Shown: positions 42,657 through 51,604, numbered from the stretch's first letter. The stretch is 64,000 nt of DNA from Bacteroidaceae bacterium (GCA_017428785.1 JAFRQD010000046.1:1-64000), one strand, 5' to 3'. Notes: a model not told the origin generated them from the letters alone. Numbers and translations are program-made.

Positions 42657-43520
42657 ATGAGAACGCATCGACTTCTTATCCTGCTTCTGGCGCTTTGCTC
42701 TCTGCTTCTTGAATCTTGCAGCGAGTACTCTGCCGTGCTCAAGAGCAACGACTATGAGTACAAGTACGAGGCAGCAAAAGCCCTCTATGCAGGTGGTCAC
42801 TATCGTCAGGCCTCGGAACTGTTCAGCCTGCTGCTCGCTCCTCTGAAAGGCACTTCCTACGGAGAAGAGAGCCTCTATATGCTGGGCGAAAGCAACCTGA
42901 AGGCAAAGGACTATGAGTCGGCTGTGATGTTCTTCAAGAAGTACTACCAGATGTATCCGAAGGGCAGTTACATGGAGTTGGCCCGCTTCAACAGCGGCTA
43001 TGCGCTCTACAAGCAGACGCCGGATCTGCGACTGGACCAGTCGAGCACGATGGAAGCCCTTAAGGAGTTTCAGGACTTCCTCGACTACTGCCCCGAGACA
43101 AGCCTCAAGGGACAGGTTCATGAGATCATCTATGCCATGCAGGACAAGTTGGTGGAGAAGGAGTATCAGGCGGCAAAACTCTACTTCGACCTCGGCACAT
43201 ATACGCTCAACAGCATCTATGGAGGCAACAACTATGAGGCTTGTGTGGTGACAGCACAGAATGCCCTGAAGGACTATCCCTATGCCTCGGCAAAACTTCG
43301 CGAGGAACTCTCCATCCTGGCTCTCAGAGCAAAGTATCATCTGGCCAGGCAAAGTGTGGAAGGGAAGCGAGTGGAGCGTTTCCGCGATGCCATCGACGAG
43401 TACTATGCCTTCCAGAACGACTACCCCGAAAGCCAGTACATGAAGGAAGCCAACTCCATACTCAAGTACTCGGAGAAAGTGGTCGAAAGGAAAGGCGCCA
43501 TCCTCAAAGATGATGATTAG
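42657..43520 (+). CDS. bamD: BamD-like outer-membrane assembly lipoprotein
   Basis: A 287-residue tetratricopeptide lipoprotein of the Bam complex that inserts beta-barrel proteins in the outer membrane. Lipobox LESC puts the acylated Cys near residue 21. TPR helices follow from about 35 (YEAAKALYAGGHYRQASELFS, shown here only by its YAGGHYRQA core), with PKGSYMELARFNSGYALY in the third. An earlier ATG at 42636 would lie inside the -7 box, so 42657 is the start. rpoZ and a DUF4293 gene follow, the normal Bacteroidetes arrangement. Confidence 0.9.
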   Translation: MRTHRLLILLLALCSLLLESCSEYSAVLKSNDYEYKYEAAKALYAGGHYRQASELFSLLLAPLKGTSYGEESLYMLGESNLKAKDYESAVMFFKKYYQMYPKGSYMELARFNSGYALYKQTPDLRLDQSSTMEALKEFQDFLDYCPETSLKGQVHEIIYAMQDKLVEKEYQAAKLYFDLGTYTLNSIYGGNNYEACVVTAQNALKDYPYASAKLREELSILALRAKYHLARQSVEGKRVERFRDAIDEYYAFQNDYPESQYMKEANSILKYSEKVVERKGAILKDDD

Positions 43521-43588
43521 ACAATAGCCTGCAGACCTTCCGCGACTAAATAAGAAAATAAGAAAATCGTTAAATAGTCAAATATAAG

Positions 43589-43927
43589 ATGGATTACAAG
43601 AAAACACAAGCACCCAACGACACCGTGAACAGAGACCCGATGAGCCTCTGCGAAGAGACAGGCAACATCTACGAAAGCGTCGTAATCATTGGAAAGCGTG
43701 CCAATCAGATTTCTGCCGACATCAAGCAGGAACTCAGCAAGAAACTCTCAGAGTTCGCCAGCACACAGGACAACCTCGACGAGGTGTTCGAGAACCGCGA
43801 ACAGATAGAAATAAGCCGCTATTACGAGAAACTCCCCAAGGCTACCCTCATGGCAACACAGGAGTTCATCGAAGGCAAGATCTACTATCGCAACCCAAGC
43901 AAGGAGACAACCACTCTGCTCGACTAA
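43589..43927 (+). CDS. rpoZ: RNA polymerase omega subunit (Bacteroidetes type)
   Basis: A 112-residue Rpb6/omega-like protein: YESVVIIGKRANQIS near residue 28 is the conserved omega core that clamps the beta' subunit, followed by a charged helix (KQELSKKLSEFAST) and EFIEGKIYYRNPS near the end. It lies 68 bases after bamD and 47 bases before the DUF4293 gene in the usual order. Confidence 0.9.
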   Translation: MDYKKTQAPNDTVNRDPMSLCEETGNIYESVVIIGKRANQISADIKQELSKKLSEFASTQDNLDEVFENREQIEISRYYEKLPKATLMATQEFIEGKIYYRNPSKETTTLLD

Positions 43928-43974
43928 GACAAGTCGGCTTGGAATAGTCAAGGTATTATCAATCTGACTAAGAC

Positions 43975-44460
43975 ATGATACAACGCATCCAGACCATCTA
44001 CCTGCTTCTGGCCTTTGCTCTATGCTTAGGCTGCCTTTGTATGCCGGTTGCCCACTTCTGGTCGGGCGATGCAGGCATGTTGGCAGAACTCTGGGGAGGC
44101 TATGTAAATGTGGACATGTACAACCTCTGGCTTGTCTCGGAAGGCAAGCATGTGTTCTACTTCTGCCCGGTATTGATGGGGCTTCTCGTCATCACAGCAG
44201 GCTTGGTCTTCATCGACATCTGGCTCTTCAAGCGTAGGGCCTTGCAGATGCGAGTGGCCACATTCTGCATGATACTGCTGGTGTTCTGGTACATCGCCTA
44301 TGGCATCATCTGCTTCTATTTGCTCGACCCGACTGTGAATCTCTATCGTCCGCATTGGGCGGCAGCCCTCCCTGCAGCAGCCCTCATCCTGCTCTACCTC
44401 GCATTCCGAGGCATCCTCAAGGACGAGATGCTGGTTCGGTCGCTCGACAGGCTGAGATAG
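43975..44460 (+). CDS. DUF4293 membrane protein
   Basis: A 161-residue integral membrane protein with four helices (about 8-28, 58-78, 85-107, 118-140). MIQRIQTIYLLLA at the N terminus is the DUF4293 signature. It is found after rpoZ in many Bacteroidetes; function unknown. A terminator follows within 60 bases, so it closes the bamD operon. Confidence 0.88.
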   Translation: MIQRIQTIYLLLAFALCLGCLCMPVAHFWSGDAGMLAELWGGYVNVDMYNLWLVSEGKHVFYFCPVLMGLLVITAGLVFIDIWLFKRRALQMRVATFCMILLVFWYIAYGIICFYLLDPTVNLYRPHWAAALPAAALILLYLAFRGILKDEMLVRSLDRLR

Positions 44461-44486
44461 GACTACACATTATATATAATATAAAG

Positions 44487-44520
44487 GAAGGCGTCGCCAA
44501 CAGGCAGCGCCTTCTTTTGT
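44487..44520 (+). terminator. terminator of the bamD-rpoZ-DUF4293 operon
   Basis: GAAGGCG...CGCCTTC stem with inner GCC/GGC pairs (44487-44514), followed by TTTTG. Confidence 0.8.
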
Positions 44521-44580
44521 TTCTGCTTATGGTGAGTGCATTTTCTCTTTGCACCCTTTTACTTTTTCAATTATATTTCG

Positions 44581-44589
44581 TACCTTTGC
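44581..44589 (+). promoter_or_regulatory. -7 box for the phosphoethanolamine transferase gene
   Basis: TACCTTTGC ends 22 bases before the ATG at 44612. The nearest TTTG (44548-44551) is 29 bases upstream, longer than the consensus spacing. Confidence 0.55.
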
Positions 44590-44611
44590 AGAGCAAAAAG
44601 GTAATTGGTCG

Positions 44612-46321
44612 ATGCTAAAAAGGCTTGTTGATATCGTTTTCCTGCCGATACAGAGGCAAAGGGTGCTCTTCTGCTTCCTGTTGCTGATGTCGTGCTTGGT
44701 GATACCTGTGATGTGCTATGCCACAGGTGCTTTCCCGAAGCCCTTTGTCTTTGCGCCGCCCATCTTCGACTGCTATCTGCTCACCTTGCTTGCCTATTGG
44801 CTGAAGCGCATCCGCTTGCACTGGATTGTCTGGATAGTGGCCATCTTGTTGCTTGGAGGCGAGGTGTTCAGTCTGCTTTGCTACCAGTCTCCTTATTCGA
44901 TGACGGTGCTCCAGCTTCTCTTGGAGACGAATAGCAGAGAGGCGACGGAGTTTCTGAAAGGTCATGGAGTGGCAGGGCAGTTGTGCTTGGCCACAGCCAT
45001 CACATTTGGCACGATGCTGGTGGCTTGCGGAGCCAGGGCGATCAGAAGGCTGCCTCTGAAGTGGGTGTGGCTCGTCCTTCTCCTTCTTTCTGCTTCGTGC
45101 CAAGGCTATTCCTACTACCGCCTCTACCAGGCTTATACTGCAGATGTCACGACTACCATTGCCGAGAACAAGTACATGCCTTTGCGCAACAGCCCTTTCA
45201 TCCGCTTCCTCTATGGGCACGCTCTCAATGTGGTGAGCACAAAGGAACTGGGCAAACTGGCCCATACTGTTAGGGCTACAGAGGTGGAGGGCTGTTCCCA
45301 TCGCAGTCCCATCATCCTGCTGCTCATCGGCGAGTCGTACAACAAATACCATTCCCCCCTCTACAATCCCGAGGCACGACAGACCACTCCCCATCTGTGC
45401 CGACTTCATGAGCAGGGCAACCTTGTTGTCTTCGACGACGCACTTTCGCCCTATAATGTGACGAGCAAGACTTTCCGACACATGTTTTCCATCTACTATC
45501 CGGGCTGTGGACGCGAGTGGGTGAATTGCACGCTCTTTCCTGCTGTCTTCCGAAAGGCAGGCTATCGGGTCTGGTTCATCACCAACCAGTTTGCAGGAGA
45601 GGAGAACAACAAAGACCATCACGACCATGCAGGCGGCACCATCTTCAACCAAAGAGAACTTCGCAAGCTGCAGTTCACCCACATGAACACAGAGGCTTGC
45701 CGCTATGATGGCGAACTGCTTGCCCAACTCCCTCCTGCCGACACACTTGCTGCACAGCCGTCTCTGCTCATCTTCCACATGATAGGGCAGCACGAGGACT
45801 ATCGCGAACGCTATCCCTCCGAGTACAGTCACTTTACTGCCGACAGCATCCAGAATCCCTATACCGACGAGCAAGGCCGACAGATTGTGGCTGAATACGA
45901 CAATGCCACGCTCTATAACGATGCTGTTGTTTCGAGGCTTTTGGAGAAGTATGCTGAGCAGGATGTGGTGGCGCTTTATCTGGCCGATCATGGAGAGGAG
46001 ATTTATGACTGGCGCAACTCCTGCTATCGAACCAACAGCGACCAGATGACACCCGAGATTGCCCGTTTCCAGTATGAGATACCCCTTCTGTTCTATGTCT
46101 CGGACAACTTCAAGGCCAATCATTCCGACCTGCTTGAAGATATCGTCGCTGCTCAGCACAAGCCCTTCATCGCCACCTTGTTGCCCTTTGCCCTCTTCCA
46201 TTTGGCAGGCATCCAGCATCCTGACTACAAGCCTTCGCTCGACCTCCTTTCTCCCGATTACGACGAAAACTTTCCTCGCATCATTCGCGAAGATGTCTAT
46301 TACGATGAGTTGATGAAGTGA
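44612..46321 (+). CDS. phosphoethanolamine transferase-like sulfatase-fold membrane enzyme
   Basis: A 569-residue inner-membrane protein. Five N-terminal helices occupy about 1-160; the periplasmic alkaline-phosphatase/sulfatase domain follows. IILLLIGESYNKYH binds metal and substrate, SPYNVTSKTFRHMFS holds the presumed nucleophile Thr, and LYLADHGEEIYDW carries the C-terminal Asp-His metal ligands, as in EptA/MCR-type enzymes. These transfer phosphoethanolamine to lipid A or other glycans. I start at 44612 after the -7 box; the upstream frame is not coding. It stands alone between a terminator and the convergent TonB receptor gene. Confidence 0.85.
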   Translation: MLKRLVDIVFLPIQRQRVLFCFLLLMSCLVIPVMCYATGAFPKPFVFAPPIFDCYLLTLLAYWLKRIRLHWIVWIVAILLLGGEVFSLLCYQSPYSMTVLQLLLETNSREATEFLKGHGVAGQLCLATAITFGTMLVACGARAIRRLPLKWVWLVLLLLSASCQGYSYYRLYQAYTADVTTTIAENKYMPLRNSPFIRFLYGHALNVVSTKELGKLAHTVRATEVEGCSHRSPIILLLIGESYNKYHSPLYNPEARQTTPHLCRLHEQGNLVVFDDALSPYNVTSKTFRHMFSIYYPGCGREWVNCTLFPAVFRKAGYRVWFITNQFAGEENNKDHHDHAGGTIFNQRELRKLQFTHMNTEACRYDGELLAQLPPADTLAAQPSLLIFHMIGQHEDYRERYPSEYSHFTADSIQNPYTDEQGRQIVAEYDNATLYNDAVVSRLLEKYAEQDVVALYLADHGEEIYDWRNSCYRTNSDQMTPEIARFQYEIPLLFYVSDNFKANHSDLLEDIVAAQHKPFIATLLPFALFHLAGIQHPDYKPSLDLLSPDYDENFPRIIREDVYYDELMK

Positions 46322-46382
46322 AAAGGCAGCTTTTTGTAATCCCCTTTGCTTCAGGCAGTTCCAACCCCTGCGCCGAAAGCTG

Positions 46383-46470
46383 AAAACGCCGGCTGCGGCG
46401 TTGGCAATTTCCGGCTGCGGCGATGGTGATTTCCGGCTGCGGCGTTGGCAATTTCCGCAGGCGGCGTTTT
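46383..46470. repeat. GC palindrome array F (four units)
   Basis: AAAACGCC/GGCGTTTT ends enclose three CCGGCTGCGG units and a final CCGCAGGCGG. It lies between two convergent genes, so it may serve as a shared terminator region. Confidence 0.85.
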
Positions 46471-46486
46471 CAATCCCCTTGTGGCA

Positions 46487-48883
46487 TCACATTTCAACCA
46501 GGATGCGGGCATTTATCATGCGGCCAGTCAAGTAGTTGGGAACGGCATACTGGTGGTTGCTGATATCCGTTATCCAATAGTAGCTGCTCACATTGTCGAG
46601 ACCGAAGATGTTGAAGCAATCCAGGCCGAGCCAGATGTTGCGCAGATACTTGCAACGGCGCAGGTGATGGTCTTCGTTGTCGATGAGCCTGTAGTTCATG
46701 CCGACATCGAAGCGCTTGTATGCAGGGGCTCGGAAGGCGTTTCGCTCCAATCCTGTATGAGGCGGTCCGAAAGGAAGTCCGTCGGCAAAGGTGGCCTTGA
46801 GGTTCATCTTCCATCGCGTCGTATTCGGGAAATAGTCGGTGAAGAAGAGGTTGATGTTGTATCGCTGGTCGGTGGGCTGCGGTATCTTCTGCCCATTCAG
46901 GTTCATCGATGCCTTCATCAGGCCGAAGCTAATCCATGAGTCTGTGCCTGGGACGAATTCTCCGTAGAGCTTGAAGTCGGCACCTACCACATAACCAGTT
47001 GCGCAGTTGTTACCATAATAGACAATCTTCAGGTTGTCCACATTGTAGGGATTCAGCTTCCATTGAGCCTTGTAGTAGGCTTCGGTGGTGAACTTGAAGG
47101 GGCGGTTGGCTATCTTGAACTTGTACTCCATTCCTCCGACCACTTGGAACGAGCGCTGCGACTTGATGTTCTGATTGAGCTGAACGGTGGTGTTGCCTGC
47201 CAGGGTGACGGTGTCGCGAAGCTCCTTATAGAAGGGCCGCTGATTGTAGAGGCCGAGAGCAAGGCGGAAGGTGAAGTTGTCGTTGGCTGCAGGCACGAAT
47301 CCGATGCTTGCACGAGGGCTGATGAGCCACTCTTTGTTCCAACTCCAATAGCTCAGCCTCAAGCCATAGTTGAAGCTCAGAATGCCCAAGCTGCTCTCTT
47401 TTCGCCAAGTGTCCTGGGCATAAAGCTCGAGTTGGTTCGAGTTGATGGAGTTGGCGGCTCGCATGTTGTAAATAATCTGCAGGTCTTTTCCAGTATGAGG
47501 AACGCTGTAGCCGCTGCTGTCGCGATACTCCCATTCGTTCGAGTTCTCGCGCACCTTCTCGTGCTTCCAGCCCAGGCCTGTATGGATCTGATGTGCGCCG
47601 AGTTTGAGGTCGTAGGCGAGCTTCATGCTCTGCACAGAGCTGTAGAGGAAGTTGCGGGCGTGCTCCATATAAGAGCCCACACCAAGCTGCTCGTCGCCGT
47701 TTGTCTCGTTCAGCCAGTACTGGCCCTGAATGTCGTAGGTCTCCTTCTCGCGGTTGCTGAAGAGCGATGTGGTGAGACTGAGCGCTCCCTTGCCAAGCAT
47801 GCGTGCAGCCCGAATGGTTCCGAAGAGTGTCTGGAACTGGTCTTCCTCTTTGCCGTCGAAATAGACCTTGAAGCTCTTCACATCCTCCATTGTGCCGAAC
47901 TTGGTCTCGCGGTCAGCAGGCTTGAAGTTGTAGTTGTTGCGGTTGATATAGACAATTGCGTCAAAAGCCCAGTCCTTCGTCGGAGCCCAGCGGAAGTAGG
48001 CCTGATAGTCGAGGAAGTTAGGCTTGTACTCGCCCTTTGTCTCGAGTGAGCCGAGCATGTACTGGTTTGTCTTGTAGCGAAGTCCGTTGCTGAAGGAGAA
48101 CTTCTTCTTGCCGTAGCCCACATAGACATTTGCGCCGAGCAGACTGGCTGCAACCGATGCCTCGAGCTTTTCGGGATGAGCGTAGGTGATGTCGAGCACG
48201 CTGGACATCCTGTCGCCATACTTCGCCTCGAAGCCGCCGGCAGAGAAGTTGATCTTCTCCACCATATCGCTGTTGATGACGGAAAGTCCTTCCTGCTGTC
48301 CGCTGCTGATGAGCATCGGGCGATAGACCTCCACACCATTGATATAGACACAGTTCTCGTCGAACGAACCTCCGCGGACATTGTACTGGCTGCTTAGCTC
48401 GTTGTGGGTGCTGACACCGGCTTGAGTGGCCACAAGTTCCTCCACCGCATTGCCCGAAGTAGAAGGCATCCGCTTGAGGTCCTTCTTGTTGAGCTCCTGC
48501 ATCGAACCCATTTGCCTTCGCGTCTCTGCTACAGTTACCTCGGAGAGCTCTTTCCCGCTCTCCTTCATCACGATGTTGAGCGTCAGGTTGCCTTGCGGCT
48601 TCTTCAGAACACGTTTGCGAGTCTCGTAGCCAATCATGGTGTAGATGACCACCACGCTGTCGGCAGTTCGGAAGGAGAGGTTGTATGTTCCGTCGAGCGC
48701 AGCAGTAGTGCCGAAAGGCTGTCCCTCGATGCGCACCTGGCACAATGAAACAGGGTCTTGGCTCTCGTCAACAACCTTTCCCTTCAGGTGAACCCGGGCA
48801 GTATCCGCCTGCTGCTCTTCCTGTGCAAACACACTCATCATGCCCCAAAAGAGAGGCAAAAGAAACAATATGAAACGTCTCAT
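46487..48883 (-). CDS. TonB-dependent outer-membrane receptor with carboxypeptidase-regulatory domain
   Basis: A 798-residue receptor. Start at the ATG at 48883 (MRRFILFLLPLF, signal peptide ending VFAQ). Residues 30-115 form a carboxypeptidase-D-regulatory-like domain (HLKGKVVDESQDPVSLCQV, TAALDGTYNLSF); the plug spans about 120-230 (KDLKRMPSTSGNAVEELVATQAGVS core) with YNVRGGSFDENCVYINGVEVYRP; the barrel runs to the end. No SusD or other partner is adjacent. It is isolated between array F and the hairpin-rich region. Ligand unknown; a metal or small-molecule transporter fits a receptor without SusD. Confidence 0.9.
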   Translation of the reverse strand: MRRFILFLLPLFWGMMSVFAQEEQQADTARVHLKGKVVDESQDPVSLCQVRIEGQPFGTTAALDGTYNLSFRTADSVVVIYTMIGYETRKRVLKKPQGNLTLNIVMKESGKELSEVTVAETRRQMGSMQELNKKDLKRMPSTSGNAVEELVATQAGVSTHNELSSQYNVRGGSFDENCVYINGVEVYRPMLISSGQQEGLSVINSDMVEKINFSAGGFEAKYGDRMSSVLDITYAHPEKLEASVAASLLGANVYVGYGKKKFSFSNGLRYKTNQYMLGSLETKGEYKPNFLDYQAYFRWAPTKDWAFDAIVYINRNNYNFKPADRETKFGTMEDVKSFKVYFDGKEEDQFQTLFGTIRAARMLGKGALSLTTSLFSNREKETYDIQGQYWLNETNGDEQLGVGSYMEHARNFLYSSVQSMKLAYDLKLGAHQIHTGLGWKHEKVRENSNEWEYRDSSGYSVPHTGKDLQIIYNMRAANSINSNQLELYAQDTWRKESSLGILSFNYGLRLSYWSWNKEWLISPRASIGFVPAANDNFTFRLALGLYNQRPFYKELRDTVTLAGNTTVQLNQNIKSQRSFQVVGGMEYKFKIANRPFKFTTEAYYKAQWKLNPYNVDNLKIVYYGNNCATGYVVGADFKLYGEFVPGTDSWISFGLMKASMNLNGQKIPQPTDQRYNINLFFTDYFPNTTRWKMNLKATFADGLPFGPPHTGLERNAFRAPAYKRFDVGMNYRLIDNEDHHLRRCKYLRNIWLGLDCFNIFGLDNVSSYYWITDISNHQYAVPNYLTGRMINARILVEM

Positions 48884-49167
48884 CTTATATAATAACGTAT
48901 AAAGCCTCGATTTATTGTAATTCACCCTTACTTTCTCCCGCGACAACCCAGAAAAAATGGTTAATCCATCAGGCGGAAATGTAAAGGATTTTTCACTGTC
49001 GAGATGGCTCTCTATGTGTATGCTGATTCCCTCCGACCCGAAACACCAGTCTCATATTGCAGGGAAAAAGCCTCATTCCACGCTTCCCTCCAACAGCCTG
49101 ACAATGAGCCGCTTTTGTTCTCCCCTTGGAGAGTCACAAACCGACACATGGTTAAATGCAGAAATAG
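48884..49167. other. intergenic region without visible genes
   Basis: First part of a 938-bp gap between the TonB receptor and the CoiA-like nuclease gene. I see no gene, promoter consensus or strong hairpin here; short reading frames have no coding character. Confidence 0.5.
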
Positions 49168-49275
49168 ACGTGTGTAGTTGCCAAAGTTCACGTGTGAAGT
49201 TGGCGATTTTCACTTGTCAATTTTCCCATTTTCACATGTGATGTTTGCCATTTTGACGCGTGAGGTTTAGCGAGC
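49168..49275. repeat. AT-rich palindromic array with 22-bp period
   Basis: Five units start at about 49171, 49193, 49215, 49237 and 49259, exactly 22 bp apart. Unit pattern is TGTGnnGTTnnCnATTTTCA ending with an ACGTGT/ACATGT/ACGCGT palindrome at each junction. The period and palindrome-plus-linker design match the GC arrays, but the sequence is different. Confidence 0.75.
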
Positions 49276-49375
49276 ACACATGTATCGCCTCGAATATGTA
49301 AAGGTTTTTGTAGGTGTCATGTCAAACTTATTTCATGATCACCTGCACTCAGAATGACATCAGCATTTATAATGA

Positions 49376-49640
49376 ATAGCTGTTGTCAGGGGCTTGGAAA
49401 TGCAATGATGTAAAAAAGCCTGGAAGGCTTCACTATAAGGACACCAGCTTTGCTGCCTGACCGAAGGGAAGAACCGAGGGCGCAGCCCTCGGACAGAACA
49501 TAGAGAGCATCTCGCCGCTCCTGCCTGGAAGGCAGTACACTGGCCTCTCATAGTACTGCCCTCCAGGCAAAGGGGAGCAAGTTATCGGCTGATTCCGAGG
49601 GCTTCGCCCCCGGTTACTCATAGTATAGCCCTATGGGCTT
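49376..49640. repeat. hairpin-rich intergenic repeat block
   Basis: Contains CCGAGGGCGCAGCCCTCGG (49474-49492), the long inverted pair GCCTGGAAGGCAGTAC / GTACTGCCCTCCAGGC (49523-49538 and 49553-49568), CCGAGGGCTTCGCCCCCGG (about 49594-49612) and GCCCTATGGGC (about 49628-49638). The block resembles multi-hairpin repeats or remnants of a mobile element; no transposase is visible. Confidence 0.65.
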
Positions 49641-49682
49641 AATATGCAAACAGACTATGCTCAGTAGCAAAGCAGTCAGCAC

Positions 49683-49703
49683 GAATTTACCGGACAGCAA
49701 TAA
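49683..49703 (+). repeat. copy 1 of the GAATTTACCGRACAGCAATAA repeat
   Basis: One of three copies in the window of a 21-bp sequence (others at 50986-51006 and 60156-60176). Two copies flank the CoiA-like nuclease gene. Confidence 0.65.
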
Positions 49704-49733
49704 GTCTTTATATGCATTTTCCTTTGTGAAATG

Positions 49734-49764
49734 TTGGAATGTGAAGGAAAAAGTGTATCTTTGC
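49734..49764 (+). promoter_or_regulatory. promoter of the CoiA-like nuclease gene
   Basis: TATCTTTGC at 49756-49764 with a weaker TTG at 49734-49736, 19 bases upstream. The ATG at 49822 lies 57 bases downstream. Confidence 0.55.
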
Positions 49765-49821
49765 AGAAGAAAACAATTTGGTATTTTAAATGTAGCGGTC
49801 TGTTCGGTAAAAGGTGAAATA

Positions 49822-50835
49822 ATGATAAAAGAACTATATTTTATACATGCGGAAAACGCAGAAGGCAGGATTGTTTCTATTGATGAAGTTCCAAGAGGTT
49901 TGAACTGTAGATGTGTTTGCCCATGCTGTCAGGAAAGGGTAGAGGCATGTAAAGGAGAAATAAGGGAGCATTATTTTAGACATCATAGTGTTAATCGTGG
50001 AGTGAACACGAAAATATGCTACAATGTGACAATGTATAAGTTAGCAGAACAAATTATCCAGACATATAAGCGTATCCGTGTTCCTTCATATTATGGTATA
50101 TTCCCTGAAAGAGACATTGAGTTCGTAGATGTTAAAATTGATAGTCAGTATAAAAGAGAAGATAAGCAACCAGATGTTATTGCAACCACAAATGATGGTA
50201 AACAATATCTAATAGAGTTTAAGTTTCAAGATAAAGTTCAACATAAGAGAGCTATTGACTACGAGAATCTCAATTGTCTTGAAGTCGATTTATCAGAGCA
50301 GTCATTAGAAACAATAGAAAGTTTTCTTTTAAGTACATCCAATGAAAGAGGAAAATGGATGAAATGGATTAATAGCGAAAACTATTTCTGTAAAATAGAA
50401 GAAACTTATAGAAAAGCAGGCAAGGAAGTAAAGATTGTATGTGAAAGCGAATGCAATAATTGTGAAATCTTTAATTCATGTTGTGCGGTAAAACGAAACA
50501 ATTCTATTATTCTTATTGAGAATAACGGCAAACGATTTCGGCTATGCAAGCCTATAGAATTAGAAACTTACAAACACCAATCTCAAGGGGCAAAACATAT
50601 TCAGGAAGAACAGGAGAGGATACAGAGGAACATTCTTAATCCAATTTCACAGAAGACGAAAGAAATAAACACATCGTTAAACACAAGGAGTTGCTATAAC
50701 TGTAAATATAATATTTATTGGAAAAATAAAGATGGATTGGCTTATTGTGATCCATGCATGAACTTTGGACATCCTAACCCAATCCAACCCAGTTATGCAA
50801 TGCAATGTGATAACTTTAGTTATAAAGAGGAATGA
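49822..50835 (+). CDS. CoiA-like zinc-finger/PD-(D/E)XK nuclease protein
   Basis: A 337-residue protein. Residues about 24-48 hold a zinc-finger-like CVCPCCQERVEACKG...HYFRHH, as at the start of competence protein CoiA; about 95-150 contain a PD-(D/E)XK-type core, PDVIATTNDGK followed by YLIEFKFQ (catalytic Asp, Glu, Lys). The C-terminal half has two cysteine clusters (CESECNNCEIFNSCC and CYNCKYN...CDPC), suggesting more zinc sites. I start at the ATG at 49822. Codon use is strongly AT-rich, unlike neighbouring genes, and repeats flank it, so lateral acquisition is likely. Natural-competence helper, restriction or phage defence are possible roles. Confidence 0.65.
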   Translation: MIKELYFIHAENAEGRIVSIDEVPRGLNCRCVCPCCQERVEACKGEIREHYFRHHSVNRGVNTKICYNVTMYKLAEQIIQTYKRIRVPSYYGIFPERDIEFVDVKIDSQYKREDKQPDVIATTNDGKQYLIEFKFQDKVQHKRAIDYENLNCLEVDLSEQSLETIESFLLSTSNERGKWMKWINSENYFCKIEETYRKAGKEVKIVCESECNNCEIFNSCCAVKRNNSIILIENNGKRFRLCKPIELETYKHQSQGAKHIQEEQERIQRNILNPISQKTKEINTSLNTRSCYNCKYNIYWKNKDGLAYCDPCMNFGHPNPIQPSYAMQCDNFSYKEE

Positions 50836-50972
50836 TTCCTAAGTAATAATGAACTGCCCATAAAACTATGACGCTCCCTTGATAGCGAAGGGTTTGTTGA
50901 GTCAACTCTCTTTGACTAGGGCTTGGGACGCACCAAAGGGGCAGAAAGCTGTCAGCCCGGGGACATCTTAAT

Positions 50973-51006
50973 GGCCTTTCAGGCCGAGTTTACCGAACAC
51001 CAATAA
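50973..51006 (+). repeat. copy 2 of the 21-bp repeat, with GGCCTTTCAGGCC hairpin
   Basis: GGCCTTTCAGGCC is followed directly by GAGTTTACCGAACACCAATAA. The preceding 50836-50972 stretch contains no gene; a diffuse GAGTCAACTCTCTTTGACT partial palindrome is the only other feature. Confidence 0.65.
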
Positions 51007-51026
51007 ATAAAAATAAGTAAATTTAT

Positions 51027-51058
51027 TTTGTATTGTCTTCGCTTATTCGTACCTTTGC
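51027..51058 (+). promoter_or_regulatory. promoter of the nitroreductase operon, full consensus
   Basis: TTTG at 51027-51030, 19 bases, then TACCTTTGC at 51050-51058. The ATG follows at 51080. Confidence 0.85.
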
Positions 51059-51079
51059 ACTGCAAATATTCAAGGTATT

Positions 51080-51604
51080 ATGGAATTCAGTGAATTGATA
51101 AAGACAAGGCGCAGTATGCGTCAGTTTACCGACGAGCTCTTGAGCGGCGATGAGGTGAAGCTGCTTCTGCGGGCAGGACTTATGTCGCCAAGCAGCAAGG
51201 GCCTTCACAGCTACGAGTTCGTTGTGGTCGAGGACAAGCAAATGCTCTCGGCCTTGAGCCAAAGCAAACAGGTTGGCTCGGACTTCCTGGCTGGAGCTCC
51301 TCTGGCTATTGTGGTGCTTGCCGACCCCAGTATCAGCGATGTATGGATTGAAGATGCCTCTGTGGCAGCGACAAACATCTTGCTTCAAGCCGAGGACTTG
51401 GGCTTGGGTGCTTGCTGGATACAGGTGCGCGACCGACAAGATGCTGAAGGTCGTCCGACAGAAGATATCGTGAAGTCTCTGCTTGGCATACCAGAAGGCA
51501 TGAGAGCCGTGTGCATGATTGCCGTCGGACATAAAGGGATGGAACGCAAGCCACAGAACGAGGACCGACTGAAATGGGAGCGCGTACATATAGGACAGTA
51601 CTGA
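51080..51604 (+). CDS. nitroreductase-family flavoprotein
   Basis: A 174-residue FMN-dependent oxidoreductase of the nitroreductase superfamily. TRRSMRQFTDELL near the N terminus binds the FMN phosphate; LMSPSSKGLHSYEFVVVED and the helix DASVAATNILLQAEDLGLGACWIQVR follow, then a C-terminal IAVGHKG. It heads a four-gene chain with the DUF2520, kdsC and maf genes: the next gene starts inside it (31-base overlap). Substrate unknown. Confidence 0.88.
   Translation: MEFSELIKTRRSMRQFTDELLSGDEVKLLLRAGLMSPSSKGLHSYEFVVVEDKQMLSALSQSKQVGSDFLAGAPLAIVVLADPSISDVWIEDASVAATNILLQAEDLGLGACWIQVRDRQDAEGRPTEDIVKSLLGIPEGMRAVCMIAVGHKGMERKPQNEDRLKWERVHIGQY

Noticed and set aside
49376-49640. Insertion sequence
   Set aside because: Many hairpins, but no transposase, no clean terminal inverted repeat and no target duplication visible; called only as a repeat block.
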